NCBI GenBank assembly: GCA_019321725.1
Contig: CM033120.1
Span: 12,802,278 to 12,866,277, forward strand
Direction of reading: 5' to 3'
Length of the DNA: 64,000 nucleotides
Source of the DNA: Paulownia fortunei
Lineage: Eukaryota; Streptophyta; Magnoliopsida; Lamiales; Paulowniaceae
The notes below the pieces were generated by a model, which worked only from the letters and a program-made list of their open reading frames with translations, did no database searches and was not told the origin of the DNA. Both the position numbers and the translations under genes were made by a program. Below are positions 24,391 to 49,792 of the stretch, in pieces (the first letter of the stretch is position 1; each line of letters opens with the position of its first letter).

Positions 24391-26184
24391 AATAGTTTTG
24401 CGGTCAACTTTAGATAATTGAAAACATTGTGGCGTTGCACAATGACCTACACTTTTTGAATTCACAAGTTCTGAAAACAACATAGTTTTTCCGGGAACAA
24501 CACAATTCGGAGACTAGTCTTGTTGAAAATAAGAAATAAACAAGGATTTTTTAGTTTCACATTGTTGTTTGCAAATAGCTATAGCTCTCTAGTTTCTGCC
24601 ACCATTTCTTTCTACTTAAGGGAATCAGGTGAAATCCCTGCTATTCAGATGCTAAAACAAAAGATATCTTAAACCCATAGTAATATTACTTCGCCCCAGC
24701 ATGAAATTGATGCAGCACTAATGTTCACTGCATCCCACTGTGTCACATTTAAATTCTGTTGTTTGTTTTGATACTTTATGCATTTGCTACCGTTTGAATG
24801 TTATGTTGCATGAATGGCATAGTCTAATTCTTGGTTTCTCTATGATCCTCTAAAATTGGTGCGGGTTTTTGTCCAGGGAAGATTGGTTAGGGAGAAAGGA
24901 ACTATGCAGGCATATCATTTTGTAAATGTTGATGTAATTGGAATATTTCACAGAGTTCTTTCTTTTAGTCTTTTACAGAGGGAGAAAAAGGAAAAACGTT
25001 CATGCTGGACATCGAAGCATGGATAGTAGTGGTAAAGCTGCGACAGCTCCAAGTACAAAATTGGGTTGAACAAATGTATTGAGAATGAAGCTTATTGGGA
25101 TGTACAGAATCAGTCTTTCGCTGATGATTTGTTATACTGTTTGCTCTGCTGTTCTTTCCATCATCTTTCTTGACTGCTTTTTTCGTGACTGGTATAGAAC
25201 ATTATCATATTCAGCCATTGCTTTGGGTCCCCGAGTTTAAACCCCAGTTTTGTTATGTCTCTTTCCCTTTCATTAATTCCATATAGGATACTGGCTGTCT
25301 ATTTGGGTTTGGACTTCTGGAGTTCAGCTTTTGCAATCTTAGATTGAATTATTCCCAAGGTTGATGCAACATTTTGTAGCCAATAAAACAGAAAATCGCG
25401 ATGCCATTCTTGTGTGGCTTGTTTTATGCTCCCGAGAGGAGTGCAGATACCTGGGGAATTACTAGATTTTCAGCAGTTAGCAGTAAAGGATCCTCTTCTT
25501 TTCTGAAGTTTTCAGAAAATGTTCGACTTGGATAGGATTTAAGACTTGTCTGGCTGATGATGGTAGATACATCTGGATTTGGGAGCAAGTTAACTTTCCC
25601 TTCCACTTTTTCTGCAGAAAACTAACTGCAGTGCACCTTACTACCCATGTAAACATAGAGTTGTATTGTCTGCCAGCGACAATGGATTATCTTTTCTTTG
25701 TACAATGTCACAAAAACTATTCCTCGATACTTTGTTTTCTCTTTCAGTGGTAATTGAAGATAAAATGGAACATTAAGGATAATATCCATGGCAGGGCCAG
25801 CTTTGAAGGCACTTTCTGGAAATCTTTTTCAATATACTTAATACATGAAACGGAAAATGTGTGTTCTTTTTTAACTGTTATTCAATCTAATTTGGTTCTT
25901 TCCATTAAAAATCATTATATTTAGAGTCTAATTGTATAAGCAAATATAAGAGTAAGATAACAAAAGCTGGAGTAGAGGACACTAATATTAATTCATTGAA
26001 TAACAGAAACTGAGGAAATGCACACCATTACATAGTTGTGAAGCCACAAAGGGACACCAAACTTGACTCTAGACCATTAATTAGGACAACAGAACCTCAA
26101 ACCACACGGTTACAAACTTATTCAACAGTCTATGATTACATTATCATAGGGAATTAAGTGTCCCTTTTATTAGTGATTATGGGT
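24391..26184. other. convergent intergenic region between COX17 and metallothionein
   Basis: Holds the 3' ends of both genes. An AATAAA motif near 24534 could serve COX17; the region around 25980-26180 is the 3' UTR of the minus-strand metallothionein gene. No other coding signal was found. Confidence 0.5.
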
Positions 26185-27020
26185 TCAGTGGCCACAAGTG
26201 CAGTTGGTGCAAGCGCAGCTGGTGCCGCACTTGCACTTGCCGTCGTTCTCGGCTGCCGCCGGAGCGTCCATCACCAGGGTCTCCGTGTAGCTGCAAAAAA
26301 CAGAACACCAGTTATTCAACAAAAAAACCACAATTTTGTCGAAAACATCAATTGTAATCGCCACCCTCTGTTTGTATATATCTTAGATTTCATGGTGTTC
26401 ATTTAATTCCTTCATGCTGTGGAGAAAGCTGATATGGTAATGATTCTTTATCTGAGAAGTGCATGGCTTAGTTTCTGCAAGGTAAAGAGTACCTCTTCTC
26501 TGTCTCAATGATGTCAGCCGCGTATCCCTTCTTCCTGTGATTCAGTCACCATATGTATTGATTCAGTTAGCATACAGTATATGCATGAGCAGCTGAAAGC
26601 ATATATTTTTATAGTTCTAATGAGATACACAAATCTGAGAAATTTCAGCTATCTGCAGGGTGTTTAAAATTATTTCAACACTCTCAATTTAAATTTTGGT
26701 ATTAGTTCAGACCAATTAGGAGTAATAATAAGTTTAAGTCAGACTAAATTAACTAGCCATGCACACAAAGCTTATCTTTGGTTCTCTTGAAGAACACACA
26801 CACACACACACACACAGTACAAGAGGCTGTTTGCCATGCTCTTTCTGATGAAACTGCTTGTGTGTCAATCTTGAATTTGCATCAACATAACTTGGAAACA
26901 TGCGCATCGATATCCAAAGTAACACTGCCCTGTCAGAAAAGAATATAGAAATGAAAGAAACATGACTTACACGCACTGACTCTTGTCAGCACAGTCGCAG
27001 CTGCCGCACTTGCCCGACAT
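26185..27020 (-). CDS. MT3: type 3 metallothionein
   Basis: Three exons on the minus strand: 27020-26971, 26534-26493, 26290-26185. Together they are 198 nt and encode 65 aa. The N-terminal domain MSGKCGSCDCADKSQC has the four-cysteine type 3 arrangement. A Cys-free linker (KKGYAADIIETE, then SYTETLVMDAP) follows, and the C-terminal domain KCKCGTSCACTNCTCGH supplies six cysteines. Ten cysteines and this spacing are diagnostic for plant MT3. The protein binds Cu and Zn in the cytosol and buffers metals and reactive oxygen; family members are highly expressed in leaves and ripening fruit. The intron phases (2 and 2) are consistent. A (CA)n microsatellite lies in intron 1 (about 26791-26816). 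Its location beside the copper chaperone COX17 agrees with the Arabidopsis order At3g15352-At3g15353 as I recall it. Confidence 0.96.
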
Positions 27021-27120
27021 GTTTTTGAGTAAGAAATGCAAGAAAACTGGAAACTGTAATGACAAAGTTTCTGATTGTTTGGCTTGCTGCTATGTCTTCC
27101 ATCTCTGTGGAGGAGCTGCT

Positions 27121-27128
27121 ATTTATAG
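27121..27128 (-). promoter_or_regulatory. TATA box of the metallothionein gene
   Basis: Minus-strand CTATAAAT lies about 100 bp upstream of the ATG at 27020. Transcription would start near 27090 and give a leader of about 70 nt with no intron. Confidence 0.65.
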
Positions 27129-30100
27129 GTGGTGGAGCAGTGGTGTGAGTGTGAATCACGCACTCGTGGGAAAGAAAATAGTCTCAAGGAATCTTGCCAG
27201 GGGGAGGGCCAGGCTTCCTACCTACAATCCAGTCATGTCAGCTTTCGTTTTTATATTTCCATTTCTTTTTTCGCAAATTGATTTTTTATTTTTTATTTTA
27301 TCTATATTTCTTTAAAAATCAAATAAGTATTCGTAAAAGTGCTATACATGTTGAAAAACAAAATGGAAGGAAGATTCAAAAAGCTATTAGATGCACATCT
27401 TTGTGAATTGGTTACAACTTACAATATATGCTTCTTCTTGTTCTTTTCTTTGAATGGATATTGCGAGTTTTTCAAGTTTTTAAGCAGGTTTTGTAGTATG
27501 TATTTTATATATTTTTTTATCTATATCAAATGAATTATTGTGAAAATTAGCTGAAAGCCTCGTGTGCATAATAAAAAATGTTAGTTCGATCTTAAATTCA
27601 TAAACACTTTCAATTGAATTTTTTTATTTTTTTGGTGTTATTGGATAGGGTTCGAGTTCAACAATATGGCTAGAGGCATAAAAATGGGTATTAAATACAT
27701 TTACATACCTAAATTTGAGTGACATTTTTTTTTACCTATGATGAGTATTTATTAAGTGAGAATGGTCTAAAGTAACTATCTTAGTATGTTTTTTAATGTA
27801 TAAGCAGAATTAATCATATTTAACAAGGTAATGTCAAGATAATTTTTATATACTTTTTCTCTCTCCTCTCCATTTTCAACATTACTTTCTCTTCCTCTCT
27901 CTTATTTATTTTTTCTTTTTTAAATCACATTATTTCATCACATTTTTAAATATTTTCATAAATCCAAATAAATATAACAAAATAATTAATATATATATAT
28001 ATGTACTATCATAAAAATAATAAATATTTTTTTTGCCTCATTTTTTGGACTCATTTACCAAAACCCAGAATCCCCCTATTCTATTTCTTCTATATAAGTA
28101 TATACATATAAAAGAAAGATATTGGTTGATTTTAAACTTTCATTCAAATAACTCAATTTCATGATCAATTATATATACACACACATATATATATATATAT
28201 TGATTAGTTCTCAATTCTCTTTCAACTCATTTAAACTTATGATCAATTAAATTGTAGGTGTAAATTGCATACTAACGAGTTATTTAAATTATCTTGTGTC
28301 GTCCTGTTTCTTTTATATATATATTCTCATTTGAGTGTGCAAACAAGGACTTTGGTCATATATATGCTAGTGAACAAATTCCTCATGAATTCAAGCCAAC
28401 CAAGTGTTTGGCCACCCTTTTGAAATAGCTCAAGAATGGGAAAAAGATTTTTGGATTGGGTAAAAATGATTCCCTTTAGAGAAGTATTCAGACACGTAAT
28501 TTCTTTTTCTTTTTCTCTTTTTTCTCTCTTCTTTCATGAGAAGAGAATTGAGAATCTGTTGATTTCGAAACTGACAAGTGCAAGATTCTATTTTTGTTAT
28601 TATTTGTTTCTGATTGGGGTCTAAAGATTTTTGAGATAAGGTGGTGACTCTGATATTAGAAGATGCCAATGGCCGCTAGCTTGGCAATTGCTTATAGACT
28701 TATGAAAAAATTCAATTGGTTTTTATTACTTAAATATGATAAATCAAATTTGATTTTTTTTATTAAAAAATTTAAAAATCCATTCGAAATTAACATTAGT
28801 TAAAAATAATATATATATATATATATCACTATTCGAACCTGATTCATAATTGAGTCAATTAAATCAATTGTATTTAAGCCTAATACAAATACAATTTTGA
28901 ATTTGATAAAATTTCGAAATGAACTTAAATAGTATTAGTTTCGTTCGTCTACGCACTAATTGCTTCTCTATATAGCCAAAACCTTTATATCTTCTTCTTT
29001 TCCGCAAGTGAGAGAGTTCAATGTCAAATAAAGTGTGGCCCTTACATTTATTCTTTCCAACTTTTTTATCTTCAACCTCAAGAAAGCGACTAAATAATGG
29101 TTGTCTTCTTCAACTTCTTCTCCACCAACTTGTATTCATTTCCTTTCCATTTTCTTAAATATGTCATATTCACACCATTGTTTGGTTGTGAAAAAATCAA
29201 ACTTTTTCAGGGTAAATTGGGTTAAATTGAGTGAGAAAGCTTATTAGCAAGTAAATTACGCATCTTCTCACCACCGTAAAGTCATTAACGTTTGTGATTG
29301 GAATAAATCCAAATTTAAAATCTACAAGAATCGTCTCTCTACGAGCCCTCTTTGTTATGGATTGATTATTGGATAGATTTACATCTACGATTCGAACAAA
29401 TGATTAAAATTCCCCAAAAGTGTTTTGAAAATAATCCTCCAACGTTCAAATCCAAACTAGAACTACTAAGCATAGGATGACTGAAAATAGTAAATGCTTA
29501 ACATAAATTAGGTATCTTTAAATTAGAAAATATGATATTTATAATTAAGCTTTGAAAGATTTTAATTAAGTATAGTATGGTATGTAGACCACTAAAGTTT
29601 CATGAACCTATGAGTATGAGTCATCCTTCTTAGGTCTCTTGGACTTAACTTTGAGCCTATAGTGGCCATCCATTTGCTTGAATAGTAAATAAGGAAACTA
29701 GTGTGATTTATGAATTGTGTTAGGAGGGTGGTGGGTTTGGACCATCTTTCTTGATCCTCTTAAACTTACCTTTTGGAACAATATTGGATTGTGGCCCATG
29801 AATTTGCAATTCAAACAATGAGGAAACTAGTGCGATTTTTGGACTTTGTTAAGAGGGTTCAATAGCTTGTGACATGTAACATGTAATAAATTATTTGACA
29901 GAGACTTGGTTCAACAGCTTATTACAACATGCAATAAATTATTTTGGGAGTTTATATAAGATAATACAACCTATGGTTTAAGATCTTGGGAAATTCTTTT
30001 AATATATGTTGAAACTTATTGTTTAAGATCTTAAGAAATTCTATCAAAATGGCAATTTTAAATACAAAACCATCATTATTAATTATATGCTTCCCAAACT

Positions 30101-31388
30101 TAACTTATCTATATATTTTACGAACTTAATTTTAAAATAAAAGTGAACATCTTGTACGATTCAACAATATTTTATAAGATACAAAAAGGTTAAACTATAA
30201 GAAATAAGTTGTGGAAAACATCATCTAATGTTTTTATCGCTCAGAAACTTATTACAAATTTTGCTCCAGGAATTCTTTGGAGAAATATATCAAGTCGAAC
30301 AGCTGATTAAGAGAGTTCTCGCCTTTCCTCAGCAGTTACCATGTGACGTGTATCTTGGTTATTAAAGCATTGAGAATAAGTATTGGACAATAAATACTGG
30401 AGAATAGTAAACCTTAAAAGCAGACAGAAAAAGTTGGCACCAATGTTACCCTAACCTAATGGAAGAAAATCATTCCCAAACTTGGAAATCTCCTCCGAGT
30501 TTCTTCACGCTTCCAGGAATAACAGTTGCTATAATATTCAGTTATCTAATGTAAGATTCTTAGCCCACAAAAAATATTACCATATATTAAAACTCATGAA
30601 CCAGAGAAGCCAAATTGAGATCACTTTTCCTCACCTAAAACCCACCCACCCACCCACCCAAAAAAAACAAAAAAACCCACCAAGACACACAAAAGAGGAA
30701 AACAAAAGAAATATGAGATCACTTCCCAATTGCTGCAAGTATTAGGACTAGTGGAAATTAAGCCTGCTACATTTTGTACACAGGAAGGCAGCGCAGACAC
30801 GTACAACGCAAGTTTTTGAGCACAGGTGTAAATGTTGACATCATTCTACAGACAAAAAAAATATAGATATAAATTCTAGAATGACGTCATCAAATACTAA
30901 TCCAGAGCATCAGCTCCAAGAGTTTAGGCCAATAACTGCAGTTGCTGCACTGGAGAGGAGATAGAGTGCACTATCAAAATACATCAAAGAAGTTTCTCCA
31001 ACGAATGTAGTACCAGTGTACGAATGGTCCGATAAAAAGTACAGTATTGAACTTAGTGTTGAATCAACAACTACAAAACCGAACTTTTAATAGTTTTAAT
31101 AGTGTACGAAACCAGACAATGATCATATAAAAAATACAGCATTGAACTTGGTGTTGAATCCACAACTACAAAACCGAACTTTTAATAATTTTAACTACAT
31201 CACTAAAGCCGTGATTAGGTGTCTTCCAATGCCACTCTATGATCAGATGAGAAAATACATAAATGTAGAAATCAAATGAAGAAAGACAAAACATAAAAAG
31301 GGAAAAAAACAAAATTTAAAGAAACAAAAGAGAACCTGCACTATCACTCAGTGTAAGTCATAGCCTTGATACCGAGGACAATGTTGCA
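27129..31388. other. intergenic between metallothionein promoter and NSF 3' end
   Basis: AT-rich, with (TA)n/(CA)n tracts (about 27990-28002, 28170-28200, 28810-28827), a CCCA repeat (30641-30660) and a loose duplication near 29680-29860. The last ~0.6 kb is the NSF 3' UTR region. I see no gene, RNA gene or bounded transposon. Confidence 0.5.
31016..31196. repeat. two-copy tandem repeat beside the NSF 3' end
   Basis: A unit of about 86-95 bp starting GTGTACGAA and ending ACAAAACCGAACTTTTAATA occurs at 31016-31101 and 31102-31196, with small indels. It lies about 200 bp beyond the NSF stop codon, probably in or next to the 3' UTR. Confidence 0.7.
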
Positions 31389-42782
<11,394 letters not shown>

Positions 42783-43559
42783 CTTTCTGCTTCTCGAACA
42801 GAGAGATATCAAATAGATTTATTTATTTATACTGTTACTGTCGAAATGAAATACAATCTGAGAAATCAATTTTTCTTCCCTCGTTGTTATGTTCTCCTTT
42901 TGCTTCGTTATTAAGCTTCGTTGATAAGTCTTAATAGATCGTTGTTAATTGGGGGCGGTTAAAAGGACCAGAAGTAGGGTCCCGTTTTCTCCAGCTTTGG
43001 TTGAAAGCGCACATCGTTCTAGCAACAACCCCAGATCGCGTTTAAGATACTCGAGTTTTTTTAAAATGTGAAATTAGTATATTATTTTTTATTAATACCT
43101 TAACTTATTATGTATAAATGAGTTTTGCCATAAAAAAATAAATTAGAGAAGAGATAGATTTCATTCAATTCGGAATTGCTGCTCCTTAATTCGATTAGCT
43201 CATTAACTATGGAGATAAATAGCTTAACAAGAAAAAACAAGCGTTTCAAAACTCATTTTTGGTGTTGGATTGAAATAGGCTTTGCATTCGTTCTTATTTT
43301 TATTTTTATTTTTAATTCAGGTATCCCAATTTACGTCGAAATATAAATTTTAAAATTCTTTTTAACCCAAGTATTCCAACTTACCGTCGAAGTATAAATC
43401 TTGAATCTTGGGACTCCAAGAAACGAGTCATAAAACCTTGGAGCGGGTAAATAGCGAGATGTGTATCAACTGATTCCCTAAACTCTTGGAGCGGGTAAAT
43501 CACGGAATATGCCTCAATTGATTCGTATGTACCCATCAAAAACTGTGTACTTCTGCAGA

Positions 43560-43720
43560 TAAGAAACACAATCCATAAGTGATCGCTCGTCAAATGCCGA
43601 AAATTAACAGCAAGTCCCACCACATAGATCCACGTGACTACCAGCATTCGAACTCTCACACCTACCGCTAGAAGAAAGCTACAAGTTAATTTTACCAATG
43701 TTTCAAGAATACATTTCATT
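43560..43720 (-). mobile_element. possible SINE-like remnant
   Basis: On the minus strand, TTGGTAAAATTAAC (near a Pol III A box, about 43700) is followed some 45 bp later by AGAGTTCGAATGC (near a B box, about 43650). That is the spacing of tRNA-derived SINEs. One position of each box is off-consensus and no poly-A or target duplication was identified. Confidence 0.25.
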
Positions 43721-46641
43721 TGATTAATATAAATCATGGATAATAACAAATAAAATAAGAAATTCACTCAAGATATTAAAATATCAGTGCCTTTATATAA
43801 TTCAAATTAAAATATACACGAAGAATACCAATCATTTTGATATTAAAAAATTATGGGGTGAATTTGAAATTTAATTTATGAAATTTGATATTTGAGAAAA
43901 GTGTAGAGCAGAGAAAAGAAGCAATATTATATGTGAAAAATATAAAGTGATTATGTTTCAGGAAATGAAAAGGCTAAAAATATATCCATGCAACAGTCAA
44001 TTGTTAATGGATTTTTCCCTGTTGCGTGTTGATATACTTGTATTTTAGTATTTTTGATCTACTGAAATATCTTGTTGCTGAGGAATTTATCTTGTGCGGA
44101 GAATTACTGCGAGAGTGTTTGATTTTATTTTATGTGTTTTGGGAAAAAAGTTTTTGGGGAAAGAATTTGAGAAAAAAAGTAATATCTTGATTTTATTTTA
44201 AAATTAATAATTTTTACCATATATTGTCTTATAAGTTTTTATCTAGCCAGCGACGCCACAACAGTTTTTTTCAATGTTACATGTTCTAAATTTGAATATT
44301 AAAAATTATATATTCATGATAATATAAAATTAAATAATGTAATGATGTTGATGTATAGTGAGCTTTATTTTATTTTGGGAGAAAAATCAATTTATTTTGG
44401 AGAAGAAGAAAACCAAACAAAGATTTATTCCCAAAAAAATGAAAATATTATCGGGAATAAATGCAAACACTGCGCATCATTGAATGTCTTACCAAAGAAG
44501 GAAACAATCTGAATCCAATGGACTTGGTTTTCTATCCAAGCCCATATTTTTTGCTGGACTTAGTTTTTCATTCCAAAACTTAAGAGTGTGTTTTCCTTAG
44601 TTTTATTGTAAAACAAATTTTAATATGGTTGTATGCTTATAAGTATAATAATGGGGAAAAATAAAAAAAAAAATTTAAAAAAATCAAAATAAAATTTGAA
44701 AAAACAAATATTTATTTAATACTTAAATTATGACATTTAAAAAACACATAAGTTCCATATATAGCTTTTTTTTTTAATATTTGATAAGCATAAATTAGGG
44801 TTATCATTGATTCATAGGCACATTATAAGATGTTTAACATTTTTTGGTAAAAGTTTTAGAAGCTAAATATATAAGAACGTTATAAACTTATAAGCTACTT
44901 AAAAAAAATGAAGAAATTTTATTTTATATTTTAAAATTTTAACAGTCCCCTTTAATATTTAAATAAATATTATTTACTAAATTGATATTTATAAAATATA
45001 AATAAATTATATATGATGTTTATCTTCAATTTTCTTTAAGTTATTCACATATACAAAATTATGTTCAGAAATTCTCTATGTTAGTGAAGGATTCATAAAA
45101 AATTCATCACATCACAAATCATAAAAGATGTATTAAAAAATTCAACATTTTATAAAAATCTAAGGCTCCTAAAAATTGGGTGCATAGTGTGTATTGTGTT
45201 AGGAAAAATGAAAAAGAGCTGTAATTGACATTTGTTTGAAAATAAATATGTTAAAAAATTATTATAAAAAGCTGAAATGTTGGAAATATGTGTAGGCTAT
45301 GTTCTTAAATAATATCAAACTTAATACCACTTTATTTCAATGTGGAGTTGGAATGAACTTGGTAAAATTCGCTTAAAAATATTATAAATGACGAGCTAAC
45401 AAGTAATTAAAATTAAATATATTTGATGTGGGGTTAGAGTTCGGACCAAAAACATCGGGTCGTTGGGTCGGGTCTTAATATTGCAACCAAAGTGTTATTA
45501 AGCTCTTGAGGGTGACCCATTTACAAAAATTGAAAAATTTAGAGTGTAATTACATTATCACAATGTGGACACGGATTATTTATAGTAGAATGTATGAGGC
45601 AAATTGCATATGTCACACCAAATGGCAGGGTCCTAAGATGTCAAGGGTCATATCCGGGCGATGGATCAACGGCCATGATTTGCCAGATCATACCTGAATA
45701 TGATTCAGGTTGGTTCAGGATTTGCACAAAAAAATATGAATCCTAATCTCATTAGTAAATTTTGGCAATTGTAAAGTTAAAATAGGAAAATTATGATTAT
45801 TTACCATCAATATTATAAGTGGGCCCTTTTTTTCATTGCTATAAAAATAAATAAAATAAAAAATAATAATAAATAAAAAAGTTTATCCTCCTCCATGCAT
45901 GTATGGGTCCCAGCTCCTCAGCTCACCCTGAAGTCTAAACCCAATCGTCATCCCCACAACCATGAACTAGTAATTTAAAAGTAAAGCATCTATCAAAGTT
46001 CCTTGTATGCTTATGGAATCATGGTTGGTTGGTTTCTCAACTTTAATTCTTTCATTCTAGAATGCATAAAGTAATGAAGTGGTGAATGATGCATTATTAT
46101 TTTGACATTTATAATCACATAAAATATTATAAAATTCTTATTTACATGCATTGCTTTTCACACCCAATAATAAAAATGATGGCATATGAATAATATAATT
46201 CGTATTATAATAAATTGAAATGTTATGACTAAAATAGCAAATATTTTTTTGTGAGACACATTAGTTACTAGAAGCACCAGAAATTACAAATTGATTATTA
46301 TTATTATTATTAATTTTGATTGAGACACAAATTGAATTCAATATTTCCAAACTAATCATTTGAGATCTTTTGATATAGCAGAGACTTCTTAACTGCGAGT
46401 TTCTAAATATCACAAATCAAGAGAGATGACACTATAGAATATAGATTATTAGATTATGAGGGTTTCATTTATTTGCTAAGCTTTTTAATAGGGGAACTTT
46501 AATTAATTATAGTTGAGTTAAAGTCACTTAATCCATCTCACGCTCAATATGTTTAAAATTGACTTTTATCAATTTGTTTTGCCGTTTAGTTCAGTATTGA
46601 GATCTTAAAAATATGTTTGGATTATGATTTAGGGGTGTAAA

Positions 46642-46663
46642 TGTAACACCCCAATTACTACAC

Positions 46664-46711
<48 letters not shown>

Positions 46712-49455
46712 ATTTAACATGATAGAGCCTGTGTGAATGCATTATTATTTTTTTTTCCTGTAATATATTAATAAATAATAAATATTTTCCCACTCACAGA
46801 CTAATATATATATCTGTAGAGGACTCATAACAATCATAATATTTATATACCCGTGTACAGAAAAGTTATAAAAGTAACACATAGTATAAATCCAAAAACC
46901 TAATACAATAGACTATAAAATCAAATAAGTTAACAATCAACTCAACAGGTCGTCATCCATGTACACTGATCCTCAGAACCTGTAGCAACCCCAACAGCTT
47001 GCCCAGTAAGTCCATGGTATCAAGTATCACCAGACTCACCTACAATGCATAAACTATATGAGCTAACACTCAGCAAGTAAAGATTATGCATGTCAAAGAA
47101 TAATCCACAATATCAAGTCATGCATCTCAAAATGCTATGCCCACAATGCAATTTTATGCATCAAAATATTTCTCTCAAAATCATTTCTTTCTTGGACCCC
47201 TGACCAACGCTACTATCCCATGCACCGGAAAAGAGCTCTGTATACCGCCATAATCCAATGGCCAATAATCATATAAGCATGCAAATCCATGCATGCTTCG
47301 GTGCACTAGTAGTGGTCAACAAAATATTTTCCTTTCTCTGAATCATGCCGTGCAAGACAAGATTTATCACAATGCTAGTATATGATGCATGTACGTGCTA
47401 ATGACAATGCCATATATGTATGCTCAATGGAGAGCCCTCTACTATGCACATATGATTTATGATATTACATATAATTCACACATCTACTATGTCTATGCAT
47501 TGTGGTTGCAAATGAATCTTTACTTACATTTCACTTGGTTGGTGGCTTAGTCTAAATTTGTTTAGTATTCCTCTCCAACCTTAGATGTAAAATAGCATGT
47601 AATATTACCCAACATCAAGCACCATTCCCAATTTGGCAAGTTGAAAGCACAAAATCTCATACTAGACCTTAAACACCAAGCTATAAGCTAACAATCAAGC
47701 TTTCACAAACTAGAACCCAATATAGCCCTCAAATACCTCAATTTCTCATCTTAAATACATGAAAACATCATGTAATTGAAGTATTATAAATATAATAGCA
47801 TGTGCCTAATTTTTAACACTCAATAGCAACATGTCTAGGTTGAAACATGCTAAGTGATCAAATGTGGCAGATTCACATTTTCATATTTTCTTGCTGTCAA
47901 GTTTAGTTGCATGATAATTTTAACATCCCTAAGCATATACAATTACTCCCAAATTTTTACCACACTTAGATAACATGTATATAAATGTAACCATATCATA
48001 TAATTGCTTAAAATCATGGATATAGATTTTCAAGTTCAGCTCTCTTCACGACATACTGAAACAGATTGTTTCCTACCGTGACAGTTTTGCACACTTCATG
48101 ACATTAATGGTTTTGGCACCATTAAGTATATTCAATCACTCCAACATTTTCACCATACTTAGATAACATATATAAGGAGATAACTAGGTCATAATATTAC
48201 CAAAAATAATGGATTTAGCTCCCTTAATTCAGTTTCCTTCACAGCACACCAAAACAGATTTTGCTATTTTGGCAGTTTGAGTGTTTCTCCAATGTCATTC
48301 TCTATTTCAATTTCCAACTGATAAAACTTCATTCCAATACTCTTAACTCATATATGGTCATGTAAATGGTAATAATTATAGGTTTTATTCAACATACCAT
48401 ACACTTTTGAAGCCTAAAACACAAGAAAATAGTAAGATGACAGTTTCTGCCACAAGTATTTCCTATTAAGTGTTTGTCATTCAAAACCCTTTCTTCGTGC
48501 ACCAAAGTCTAACTAAAAACTTCATAACACCTTTATAAGAGATATTGAAAGCTTAATAAACAATAAAACCATTCATAATAATCTGAAAACCAAAGGCAAA
48601 ACCGTAGATAAGTGTTACCTATGCAGATTTTGAGGTTAACTTGATGGTAATCACTTCTCCTTTGCTTTTCTTGCTTTTATTTCGACTTGGAATCAATTTA
48701 GATCACTTGGAGACCTTAAGGTGTGTGTTTGGAAGATGAAAATGGCTGAAATGAGGGTTTGGTCGTTGCTTAAGGGTGAAGGGTTTGAGGTGTTAGCTTG
48801 AGATGTTAGCTTAAGCTTAATAAGAAAGCATGAGGTGACAAGTAAATAGCAAAATTTGATTTTCTCACTTATCTTGCAGCCCTAATCTTGTGTGTCTCAC
48901 CTATTTTTATTTGATTGCAACCTATCTTAGTCACCATTCATTCCCATAGTTATTTCCTATGTCCGTTCATTCGATCTCCAAACCGATTCACATCCGATTC
49001 TTAACGAAATATCAAGTTTGCATTTCTAAAATCATATGCATATATGGGCCTTGTAATAGGACACTTAAATCACATTATATCATGTCTAATATCCCAAGTA
49101 TGTTAATTTACAAATATATACTTTTGAAATAACTTGATCAAATCAAATTAAACCGTATAAGCTTACTAGTAACACTTTTAACACTTCCAAAATTATAATC
49201 TATATATATCATCTATATCTAATATTGATCCACCTCATTTTATTCTTATTTCAATATAAAATCAACTACTTAGATTAGAAAATTCAATAACTAATACCGG
49301 GCAAGAGCTTCAGAATTAAGTTTAATATTCAAGAATGTCGTATAAAATGAAATAAATTATGCAATGTCAATAAAAATGCAATTAGCATATAAAATTAACA
49401 CGTAATGCATGAATTATATTTGGTCATGTGAGTAGTAAGAGGTTCGGGTATCACA
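46642..49455. mobile_element. solo LTR (2.8 kb, probably Ty3/gypsy)
   Basis: The unit begins TGTAACACCCCAATTACT and ends GGTTCGGGTATCACA, so it has TG...CA ends and inverted termini. A perfect 5-bp duplication GTAAA lies on both sides (46637-46641 and 49456-49460). No gag or pol frame lies inside, so this is one LTR left after recombination, not a full element. The long LTR and the TGTAACACCC/GGGTRTYACA ends fit plant Ty3/gypsy elements of the Del/Tekay kind; the lineage is inferred. Orientation is uncertain. A (TA)n tract sits near the left end (about 46666-46706). Confidence 0.85.
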
Positions 49456-49792
49456 GTAAACTCGTTGAGGTAAATCGAAATATGTTAGTGTTTAAATTTC
49501 TTTAAATTTTTGTTGACTTTAAAAAATTATATTTGAACTTGATTTGATTGTTAATCAAATCGAATTTTAATCAAGTTGAACACGAATGGATATCGATTTA
49601 CTTATTTTTTACATATATTTTATTATATTATATTAATCGAGTCGTGCTCAATCTGAATTTGAGATTTTATCAAATAAAAATATGTGTTCAAAGTTAATTT
49701 GTTATGTTAACAAATCAAACTCAAATGAGAATTTTTAGCAATCGATATGGAGTAGCTTGATTTGTTTTTCTGTGTTTGAAATACCTAGGCAA

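Noticed and set aside
43381..43767. 128-codon minus-strand frame
   Set aside because: No domain, irregular composition, no splice or promoter context; it overlaps a SINE-like stretch.
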